From: Candidatus Aminicenantota bacterium
GTDB taxonomy: Bacteria; Acidobacteriota; Aminicenantia; UBA2199
Assembly (NCBI GenBank): GCA_026393835.1
Contig: JAPKZK010000120.1
Location: 1 to 35,757 of the forward strand
Length of the DNA: 35,757 nt
Reading direction: 5' to 3'
The notes under the pieces were generated by a model. That model had not been told where the DNA came from. It saw nothing but the letters and a program-made list of their open reading frames with translations, and searched no databases. Shown here piece by piece: positions 7,763-15,180 of this stretch (the stretch's first letter is position 1; each line of letters starts with the position of its first letter). The position numbers and the translations under genes are program-made.

Positions 7763-9883
7763 ATGGCCGCTTTAAAAGACTTTATAGCGAATATATTTGG
7801 AGGAGAAAAAGCCTCACCCGATGTTATACAACAGATCGAGAAACGAACCGGGGGAAAATTATGGCCCCACCTGCTTGAGGAAATATGGAGAAATAATGGC
7901 TATTTCATGGATAATATGGGGCAGGTGAAGGGGTTGAACTTGTATAACAGATTTATTAAAGATATTTCGTTTCTAAAGGATTTAAGCGGGTTAATCCATC
8001 TTTCATTAAGTGACAATCAAATCACAGACCTCACACCGCTGAGCGCCCTCACGAACCTGACGGCGCTTTGGTTAAATAGAAATCGAATCACGGACCTCAC
8101 ACCGCTGAGCGCCCTGCCGAATTTGGAAGAAATTTATTTAGGTAGCAATCAAATCACAGACCTCAGGCCGCTGAGGGAATTGAAGCATTTAAAAACATTG
8201 AATGTAAGAGATAACCGTATCCAAAAACTTCCTCCCGATATCACCACCTGGTGGCCAGACATGGAAATGAAGTGGGAGTATACTTCGTATTATGTAGGTT
8301 TGAATTTCTATGGCAACCCCTTCACGGATCCCCCCATAGAGATCGTTAGACAGGGGAAAGCCGCTATCGAAAACTATTTCACCGAAATCCAGCAGGCTTC
8401 CGTGCTTTTCCTGGAATCCAAACTCCTCCTCGTCGGCAGCGGCGATGTGGGTAAAACCACCCTCATGAAAAAACTCAAAAACATCGATTTTGTGGTGGCG
8501 CCGGGTAAAGAAGACACCACCCGCGGCATCGATATCCAATCCTGGCAGCTCTCCTGCATCTTTCCAGACGGCCTATCACGCGATGTAAAAATTCATTTCT
8601 GGGATTTCGGCGGCCAGGACATCCTCCACGCCACCCACCAATTCTTTCTCACCAAACGCTCCCTCTACCTCTTCGTCTGGGACCCCAGAAAAGAAGAAGA
8701 AACCCGCAGTTTCGACTACTGGCTCAATGCCGTCAAGCTCTTCGGCGCCGGCAGTCCGCTCATTATGGTCATGAACAAAGCAGACATGCGTATCAAACAC
8801 ATCGATGAAGCCTCCTTTCAAGATAAATTCCCCAACATCGCCCAATTCCATCAAGTAAGCTGCATCTCAGGTCATCATATTTCCGAACTTACCGAAAGCA
8901 TCCGCAATTCCCTCTCCGGGATGCCGCACCTACTGGACAAACTTCCCAAACGCTGGATGGAAATCCGCGCTGAACTCAAAGCCAAGCCGGACGACTATAT
9001 TACCCGGGAGGACTATTTCGCCGTATGTCTCACCCACGGCATGGATAACGAAAAAGCCCTGTTTCTCAGCGATTATCTCCATGACCTGGGCATCATCCTG
9101 CACTTTAATCAGGACCCGATATTATCCGGAACGGTCATATTGAAACCCGAATGGGCCACCGGGGCGGTCTATGCCCTCATCGATTCCCTGGAAATCCAAC
9201 AAAGTAAAGGCCGCTTTAACCGCGCCTACCTGCACCGTTATTGGGACAAGGAAAAATACCCGGAAGCAAAGTATCCCCAGCTCCTGCGCCTCATTGAGAA
9301 ATTCGAATTATGTTTCAATATCGTGGGCACCGATAATTATATCCTGCCGGAACTCCTGCCCAGCCAGCGTCCGGCCATCAATATTGAAACGTACCGTTCT
9401 GTCGACAATCTTCATCTCCATTATACCTATGACTTCATGCCGGCCGGCATTATCACGAGGTTTATCTGTCGCCTCCATAAACGGATCCGCGATGACCATT
9501 ACTGGAACAATGGCGTGGAACTGGAATCCTCAGGTTCTTCCGCATTGATCGTTAGCGATTCGGCGCAGAAACGCATCCGTATTTCCGTTTCCGGGACTAA
9601 CAATACCGAGTTAATGGCCGTCATCCGCAGTCATTTTGACCACATCCACGAAACCCTCAACATGAAAAAGGAAGAACATGTATTTGAAGAGGTGCCCTGC
9701 ATCTGTTCCAAATGCGCCATATCCGAAAAACCTTTTTCTTATAAATTCAATTTGCTGCAAATTTTGAAATCAAAAAATAGGGATGCCTTATGTGAAAAAA
9801 GTTCCGAAGATGTTTCTGTTCACGGGTTACTCGAAGGATTGCTGCCCCCCAAAGAACTGGGAAACCTCAGGATGGAGATGTAA
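7763..9883 (+). CDS. LRR-Roc-COR GTPase
   Basis: The protein has 706 residues from the ATG at 7763, which has AGAGGAG five bases upstream; an in-frame TTG at 7745 is less likely. Residues about 55-160 contain leucine-rich repeats of 22 residues (LxxNQITDLTPLSAL), three of them near-identical in DNA with a 66-base period (8015, 8081, 8147). A Ras-of-complex GTPase follows: P-loop GSGDVGKT (225-232), a DTTRG switch region (about 251-255), DFGGQD (281-286) and NKAD (338-341). A COR-like dimerisation region spans about 390-620. The C-terminus has a CxCxxC cluster (near 646-651). The domain order is that of ROCO proteins, GTPases that work as signalling switches. The Roc-COR half is closely similar to the last 500 residues of the protein at 11408-14965. 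Confidence 0.92.
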   Translation: MAALKDFIANIFGGEKASPDVIQQIEKRTGGKLWPHLLEEIWRNNGYFMDNMGQVKGLNLYNRFIKDISFLKDLSGLIHLSLSDNQITDLTPLSALTNLTALWLNRNRITDLTPLSALPNLEEIYLGSNQITDLRPLRELKHLKTLNVRDNRIQKLPPDITTWWPDMEMKWEYTSYYVGLNFYGNPFTDPPIEIVRQGKAAIENYFTEIQQASVLFLESKLLLVGSGDVGKTTLMKKLKNIDFVVAPGKEDTTRGIDIQSWQLSCIFPDGLSRDVKIHFWDFGGQDILHATHQFFLTKRSLYLFVWDPRKEEETRSFDYWLNAVKLFGAGSPLIMVMNKADMRIKHIDEASFQDKFPNIAQFHQVSCISGHHISELTESIRNSLSGMPHLLDKLPKRWMEIRAELKAKPDDYITREDYFAVCLTHGMDNEKALFLSDYLHDLGIILHFNQDPILSGTVILKPEWATGAVYALIDSLEIQQSKGRFNRAYLHRYWDKEKYPEAKYPQLLRLIEKFELCFNIVGTDNYILPELLPSQRPAINIETYRSVDNLHLHYTYDFMPAGIITRFICRLHKRIRDDHYWNNGVELESSGSSALIVSDSAQKRIRISVSGTNNTELMAVIRSHFDHIHETLNMKKEEHVFEEVPCICSKCAISEKPFSYKFNLLQILKSKNRDALCEKSSEDVSVHGLLEGLLPPKELGNLRMEM
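8320..9850 (+). repeat. Long direct repeat, copy 1 (Roc-COR coding)
   Basis: This stretch and 13425-14950 encode closely similar Roc-COR proteins and share long identical DNA runs, for example around both P-loops (8437 and 13548 onward) and the DILHATHQFFLTKRSLYLFVWDPRKEEETR segment. It marks a segmental gene duplication about 5.1 kb apart. Edges are given to the nearest tens of bases; homology fades upstream of the DPP-IVR segment. Confidence 0.8.
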
Positions 9884-9911
9884 AGGAGTGATGAATGATG
9901 AAGTGGTCGAC

Positions 9912-9929
9912 GCCCTTCGGGCATTTTTT
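9912..9929 (+). terminator. Intrinsic terminator after the LRR-Roc-COR gene
   Basis: GCCC-TTC-GGGC (9912-9922) is followed by A and six T residues (9924-9929), 29 bases past the stop codon. The stem is short but GC-only. The rest of the gap to 10071 contains AATCCTGTAAATCCTGGTTC-type words (about 9979-9998), probably a remnant of a dispersed repeat, and then the promoter of the next gene. Confidence 0.55.
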
Positions 9930-10007
9930 AAACGCCTGCGGCGAAGCTCTTACAGCTCTCATCTTGATCATCCCGGCAATCCTGTAAATCCTGGTTCGGA
10001 CTTTTCC

Positions 10008-10036
10008 TTGTAAATCGTTTCCGGACGTGCTATAAT
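10008..10036 (+). promoter_or_regulatory. Promoter of the ATPase / Roc-COR fusion operon
   Basis: TTGTAA (10008-10013), a 17-base spacer and a perfect TATAAT (10031-10036) precede the ATG at 10072 by a leader of about 28 bases that holds GGAGG (10062-10066). Together with the terminator at 9912 this makes the ATPase and the fusion gene a transcription unit separate from the LRR-Roc-COR gene. Confidence 0.65.
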
Positions 10037-10071
10037 TTTTTTATGAAATATGAGAAATTTTCGGAGGAAAA

Positions 10072-11406
10072 ATGGCAGTCAAAAAAGCCCAGAAGCTTGA
10101 AGAATTCAATTCTGTTCTCGACATTCGCCCGTTAAACGATACTAACTACGACGCTTATTATGCCGACACCACCGCCGGCCGCGGCGAAAACCCCACAAAA
10201 ACTTTGATCCGACAGATGAAAAATAACACGGCCAAAAACTATAAAATCCTGTTTGCCGGGTTCAAAGGGTGCGGTAAAAGCACCGAACTCCTGCGCCTGA
10301 AACGCGAATTGGATGATCATTTTATAATCGACATTTTTTCTGTCCTGGAAAAACTGGACCCCAATAACTTCTCTATATCGGAGTTAATGATTTCCATCAC
10401 CACGGAACTGCTGGCATACGTGCAAAAATACCATGATACCATGAAATTAAGCCCGGAATTGGAGAAAAAACTGGCCAACTGGTCGGAAAAAACCGTGACA
10501 GAAGAGATTTCTTACAATTATGCCGAACGTCATACCGGGGCAGGCGTCGATATCAACGCCGGTTTGGGGAGAATACTCAATTTCTTCGCGAAACTGAGCT
10601 TCGATTTCCAAAATGGCCGTAAATTTACCGAAATCTCCTCCATTGAAACGGAAAAATCCCTTTCAGACTTAATCCTTCACTGCAACCTCATCGTAGAAGA
10701 AATTAAAAAACAGTTGCACACCATCGGGAAGAGTAATATCATCATTATCGTCGATGACCTTGAAAAGGTGAATCCCGCCATTACCGAAAAACTCTTCTTT
10801 AATTATTCCAAACAATTGACTTCCATTGCCTGCAGCTTTATTTTTACCTTCCCCATCGCATTGGTCTTTAATCCCATGTACAGTTTCATTATTAACGAAT
10901 TCGGCCAGAACCTGGTTTTACCCATGATTAAAGTCCATGATAAAGAGTGGAACGACTTCACGCCCGGGATAGACAATATATTAAATCTCTTAGACAAACG
11001 AATCGATAAAGTTTCGGACCTTATCTCAAGCGAGTTATTGAAAGAATTCATCCGCATGAGCGGGGGATCCCTGCGCGACCTGTTCCGCATGATAAACCTG
11101 GCGGCGGAAAACGCCCTGGATTATGGAAGAAAAAGAATCGAAACGGAAGATTATAAATACAGCGCGGCAAAATTAAAAAACGACTACTACAACTCGATTT
11201 CCTATAATGAAAAGACAGGGATAACTCCAACAGAATATTATGACCTCCTGGTCAAGTGCTACAACGATAAAGGAAAGAAACCCATGAACGACAGGGGCAT
11301 GCTGGATTTGCGTCACAGCATGTGTGTGCTGGGTTATAACAGCGAAAACTGGTACGATGTCCACCCGGCAGTCAAAGAAATATTAAAAGAAAAAAATATG
11401 ATTTAA
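10072..11406 (+). CDS. P-loop ATPase of AAA/STAND type
   Basis: The 444-residue protein has a clear Walker A motif GFKGCGKST (63-71) and a Walker B motif IIIIVDDLE (223-231). A basic helical segment follows, with GGSLRDLFRMINLAAENA (331-348), like the sensor-2/lid helices of ORC/STAND-type ATPases. A short C-terminal part (about 375-444) ends in HPAVKEILKEKN, suggesting a small winged-helix. No transmembrane segment, nuclease or DNA-binding domain is recognised. The start has GGAGG six bases upstream. Its stop is one base before the GTG start of the 1185-residue Roc-COR fusion, so the two are almost certainly co-translated and work together. The exact family is not assigned; a role as the nucleotide-driven partner in a conflict or signalling complex is inference. 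Confidence 0.85.
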   Translation: MAVKKAQKLEEFNSVLDIRPLNDTNYDAYYADTTAGRGENPTKTLIRQMKNNTAKNYKILFAGFKGCGKSTELLRLKRELDDHFIIDIFSVLEKLDPNNFSISELMISITTELLAYVQKYHDTMKLSPELEKKLANWSEKTVTEEISYNYAERHTGAGVDINAGLGRILNFFAKLSFDFQNGRKFTEISSIETEKSLSDLILHCNLIVEEIKKQLHTIGKSNIIIIVDDLEKVNPAITEKLFFNYSKQLTSIACSFIFTFPIALVFNPMYSFIINEFGQNLVLPMIKVHDKEWNDFTPGIDNILNLLDKRIDKVSDLISSELLKEFIRMSGGSLRDLFRMINLAAENALDYGRKRIETEDYKYSAAKLKNDYYNSISYNEKTGITPTEYYDLLVKCYNDKGKKPMNDRGMLDLRHSMCVLGYNSENWYDVHPAVKEILKEKNMI

Positions 11407-11407
11407 G

Positions 11408-14400
11408 GTGACAGAACAAAATCGATCGCCGCGGGAAATCAGCCAAATCATTCGCTTTTTCCGCACAAAAAGGGCCAGGTATATTTTCGTTGTCCTTGAA
11501 GATGAACGTTTGTTGTCCGATATACTTTCCCCTGTTATCGACGCCTATGAAAAAAAAGGATTGGAGGTTCTTCATTTTCCCTTAAAACAGACGGATTATT
11601 ATGTATTTCAACAGATCCATCGCCTGGCGTATCACCCCGGGCTTCAAGGTTTAATCGTAAGTGGATTGAATGAGTTGATCGAGAAATACGGGGAGATATT
11701 CATCGATAACCTGAACCGGTCCAGGGACGCTTTCCAGCGAATCGATATCCCCATCGTATGGATCATCGATCAAAAAAACTTGCAGCGCATAATCCGGGGG
11801 GCTTCCGATTTTTACCAGATGCGTGATCTCCCCGATTTCCTTATCAGCGGCGCTTCCAAAAGTACCAACCCCCGGATGGATATCAGTTTCTTTTATAATC
11901 CCTATCCCGGCGATAAAGATATCGATGAATCCTACCTGGAAAAACAATTGGCAGGCATTCCCACTTCGTCCAAATACGAAAAGGAAATCATCAACGGTTT
12001 CGTCATTCCCCTTCTTCGCCGTTATATCGACCGGGGGGACATCGAGAAAATGAAAGACCTGCACCGGTCTTTCCTGGCGGGTCATGAGGAAATCGTGAAT
12101 GATCCCTACATCCTGGTTTCATATTATACGGCCATCAGGCAATTGGACCAAAGTCCTTTGTTCCCCCGGCATTTTGTTCAACCTATTTTTCCCGTCAATG
12201 ACCCTTTGGCCGGTGAAGTACCTTATGCGGAAAACATATTAAGAACCATCAAGGGGAAAAAAGGAGTTCTTGTTATAACGGGAGAAGATTGCCGCCTCAA
12301 ATCCCGTTTGATCTCCCAAACAATAGGAAAATTAAAAGCCGATGGATTCGATTTCATCATCATTTACGGCGAAACAACACCGGAACTGATCCTTTTTAAT
12401 ATAGCGCTTAAAGCAAAAGAAAGAAACGATGGAAACGCCTTGAAGATCGTGACCGGGGCTAAAGATATCCAGGAAAAAACAAATTATTTCAGCGAAGGTT
12501 TTTTATCCAGGGATAAAATCGCGCTCTTATCGATGCATTTCGAGGAAAACCAGTCTGAGTCATCCGGGGGGGAATGCAAGTGCCCGCGTTTGAGAATTTT
12601 TTTAAACTCATTAGGCGAATCTCTAAAAGGGAAAGATTCGTTTGTACTCATATCCACCTGCCTTCCTATGACGGGTTTTTCGAACTATCCAATTCCCGGC
12701 GAGCCGGACACAGCCATAATAAAGAAAAGAGTCGAAGAATTATCCCCGGCAGGGCGTTATCTCCTCGAAATATTATCGATATTTCATAAGCCCGTTCATC
12801 CCGAATTATTGCGTTTTTATGAAATCGACCCGGAGGACCGTGACATATTCCGAAACCTGGGAAATTCATTGCTTTTGGAAATCATAACGTATCCCGGCGA
12901 AGCAAATAGAGACAATACCCGGTTGCATGTCCCGTACTATGTTTCTCGCTTGCTGCAAAAAAGCCTGGACAACCAAACGAAAATAAGTTTTCATTTAAAA
13001 GCCGGCCGGTATTTTGAAAATTATTTCAGTGATGGGAATGTATCCTATATCGAGGGAATCATTGAAGCCCGGCGTCATTACATCGAAGCAAAGGCATGGG
13101 ATAGCGCCGCCGAATTAACATTGAAACTATTCTGGCCGCTGCATGAGCAGAACTTCACACCATGGGCGCTGGACCTATTAAATGACCTTGAACTAGAAGC
13201 GCTTAATACCGGGTTGAAATACCAGGTGCAGCGAAGGTTGGGGCTGCTTCATTATTACAGGGGTGCGTATTTCCTTTCCTGGGAGAATTATAAGGAAGCA
13301 TTGGAACTGGTCAGTGACGAAGACGAACGTTATCGGTTGTATTCAGAAATACTTCCAATTGAACTCTCTATAAACCCCGGTTTTGACTCCACCGGTCGAA
13401 GTATATTTAAAGGTATATACCATACGCTGCCCGATCCGCCGCCAACGAAGATTGTAAGAATGGGCAGCACTGCTATCCAAAACTATTTCGACGATATAAA
13501 GCACGTGTCCGTTCTTTTCCTCGAAGCCAAAATCATCCTGGTCGGCAGCGGCGATGTGGGTAAAACCACCCTCATGAAAAAACTCAAAGACAATGATTTC
13601 GTAGTGGAGCCGGGTAGAGAAGATACCACCCGCGGCGTCGATATCCAACCGTGGCTGCTGCCCTGCCCCTTCCCGGACGGGCAGTCCCGCGATGTCAAAA
13701 TACATTTCTGGGATTTCGCCGGCCAGGATATCCTCCACGCCACCCACCAGTTCTTCCTCACCAAACGCTCCCTATACCTTTTTGTCTGGGACCCGCGCAA
13801 AGAAGAGGAAACCCGTACCTTCGACTACTGGCTCAATGCCGTCAAACTCTTCAGCGCCGACAGCCCGCTCATCATGGTGATGAACAAAGCGGACATCCGT
13901 ATCAAACATATCGATGAAGCCTCTTTTCAAGATAAATTCCCCAACATTGTCCAATTCCTCCAGGTAAGCTGTTTAACTGGCCAACAACTACCCGAACTTA
14001 CCGAAACCATCTGCATGACCCTCTCCCAGATGCCGCACTTGCTGGACAAATTGCCCAAACGCTGGATGGATATCCGTAATGAACTGAAAGCCAGGAAAGA
14101 CGATTATATCACCGGGGAGGATTATTTCGCCGTATGCCGCAATCACGGCATCAATAAGGAAAAGGCCCTGTTTCTTAGCGACTACCTGCACGACCTGGGT
14201 ATCATCCTCCACTTTCGCATGGATCCATTATTGGCCGATACGGTAATATTGAAACCCGAATGGGCCACGGACGCGATCTATGCACTGCTCGATTCCCTGG
14301 AAATTCAACAAAATAAAGGCCGCTTTAATCGCGCCCACCTGGACCGCTATTGGGACAGGAAAAAATACTCGGCGGAAAAGTACCCGCAGCTCCTTTGCAT

Positions 14401-14965
14401 CATAGAGAAATTCGAGTTATGTTTCAATATGGTGGGAACCGATGATTATATTCTACCGGAGCTGCTGCCCAGCCAACGTCCGGTCATTGACATGGGAACC
14501 TACCGTTCCCCCAGTAATCTTCAACTCCATTATTCCTATGAATTCATGCCGGCCGGAATTATCACGAGGTTTATTTGTCGCATCCATGAACTGATCCGTG
14601 ATGACCATTACTGGAACAACGGTGTGGAACTGGCGTTCTCCGGTTCCTTCGCGTTGGTGGTTAGCGATTCGGCGCAAAAACGTATCCGTGTTTCCGTGGC
14701 CGGGACCAACAATGCCCAATTGATGGCTGCCATCCGCGGCCATTTCGACCACATCCACGAAACCATGAACATGAAAAAAGAGGAACACGTATTTGAAGAA
14801 GTGCCCTGTACCTGTTCCAAATGCGCCGCATCCGAGAAGCCTTTTTATTACAAATACCATTTGCTGCAACTATTGAAAGCCAAAGATAGGGACGCCTTTT
14901 GTGAAAAAAGTTTTGAAGATGTTTCCGTTCATCGATTACTCAACGGCCTCCTGGTGGAGATGTAA
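11408..14965 (+). CDS. Degenerate NTPase - helical repeat - Roc-COR fusion
   Basis: The 1185-residue protein starts at a GTG one base after the ATPase stop; the upstream ribosome site is weak, so coupling is likely. Residues 1-150 form an alpha/beta domain (YIFVVLEDERLL ... LIVSGLNELIEKYG) not assigned to a family. Residues about 270-430 look like a STAND-type NTPase core with an altered P-loop, GEDCRLKS (292-299), where the Gly before Lys is Leu; the Walker B-like strand IALLSMHFEE lacks an Asp. Residues about 435-650 are helical with TPR-like units. From about 675 the sequence becomes a full Roc-COR: GSGDVGKT (713-720), DFAGQD (769-774), NKAD (826-829), COR region to about 1100 and a CxCxxC cluster near 1134-1139. 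This half is closely related to the gene at 7763-9883, but the LRRs are replaced by the NTPase/helical region. Confidence 0.85.
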   Translation: MTEQNRSPREISQIIRFFRTKRARYIFVVLEDERLLSDILSPVIDAYEKKGLEVLHFPLKQTDYYVFQQIHRLAYHPGLQGLIVSGLNELIEKYGEIFIDNLNRSRDAFQRIDIPIVWIIDQKNLQRIIRGASDFYQMRDLPDFLISGASKSTNPRMDISFFYNPYPGDKDIDESYLEKQLAGIPTSSKYEKEIINGFVIPLLRRYIDRGDIEKMKDLHRSFLAGHEEIVNDPYILVSYYTAIRQLDQSPLFPRHFVQPIFPVNDPLAGEVPYAENILRTIKGKKGVLVITGEDCRLKSRLISQTIGKLKADGFDFIIIYGETTPELILFNIALKAKERNDGNALKIVTGAKDIQEKTNYFSEGFLSRDKIALLSMHFEENQSESSGGECKCPRLRIFLNSLGESLKGKDSFVLISTCLPMTGFSNYPIPGEPDTAIIKKRVEELSPAGRYLLEILSIFHKPVHPELLRFYEIDPEDRDIFRNLGNSLLLEIITYPGEANRDNTRLHVPYYVSRLLQKSLDNQTKISFHLKAGRYFENYFSDGNVSYIEGIIEARRHYIEAKAWDSAAELTLKLFWPLHEQNFTPWALDLLNDLELEALNTGLKYQVQRRLGLLHYYRGAYFLSWENYKEALELVSDEDERYRLYSEILPIELSINPGFDSTGRSIFKGIYHTLPDPPPTKIVRMGSTAIQNYFDDIKHVSVLFLEAKIILVGSGDVGKTTLMKKLKDNDFVVEPGREDTTRGVDIQPWLLPCPFPDGQSRDVKIHFWDFAGQDILHATHQFFLTKRSLYLFVWDPRKEEETRTFDYWLNAVKLFSADSPLIMVMNKADIRIKHIDEASFQDKFPNIVQFLQVSCLTGQQLPELTETICMTLSQMPHLLDKLPKRWMDIRNELKARKDDYITGEDYFAVCRNHGINKEKALFLSDYLHDLGIILHFRMDPLLADTVILKPEWATDAIYALLDSLEIQQNKGRFNRAHLDRYWDRKKYSAEKYPQLLCIIEKFELCFNMVGTDDYILPELLPSQRPVIDMGTYRSPSNLQLHYSYEFMPAGIITRFICRIHELIRDDHYWNNGVELAFSGSFALVVSDSAQKRIRVSVAGTNNAQLMAAIRGHFDHIHETMNMKKEEHVFEEVPCTCSKCAASEKPFYYKYHLLQLLKAKDRDAFCEKSFEDVSVHRLLNGLLVEM
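13425..14950 (+). repeat. Long direct repeat, copy 2 (Roc-COR coding)
   Basis: This is the partner of 8320-9850. The homology begins just after the helical region of the fusion protein, at LPDPPPTKIVRMG, which aligns with NPFTDPPIEIVRQG after the LRRs of the other gene. It therefore marks the fusion joint. Confidence 0.8.
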
Positions 14966-14979
14966 AAAGAAAAACAAAA

Positions 14980-15170
14980 TAGCCACAAAGGCACGAAGGC
15001 ACAAAGGTCCACCAAGAGAGTTATTATAAAAATACCTTCCCGTGACGCCGCGCCCCAGTTTACGGACCTTCGCACACGATTACATTGGACTTGCACACGG
15101 CTTACAACCCATTGCCCTCATTAACAACCATTCCTATTTCCGTGTCTTTCTGTGTGTTCCGTGGGCCAAA
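14980..15170. repeat. Dispersed ACACGGAA / CACAAAGGCACG intergenic words
   Basis: The gap 14966-15180 has no gene. It contains CCACAAAGGCACGAAGGCAC (14981-15000) and, near 15137-15168, a CCGTGTCTTTCTGTGTGTTCC stretch in the opposite sense. Related words occur at about 7059, 18537 and 18620 in other gaps of this window. They are common short intergenic repeats in environmental genomes, of unknown function. No terminator was found for either flanking gene. Confidence 0.4.
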
Positions 15171-15180
15171 AAGCTTCATT

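Noticed and set aside
9783..10013. Possible small gene after the LRR-Roc-COR gene
   Set aside because: It overlaps the end of the GTPase gene in another frame and reads through the terminator and a repeat remnant.
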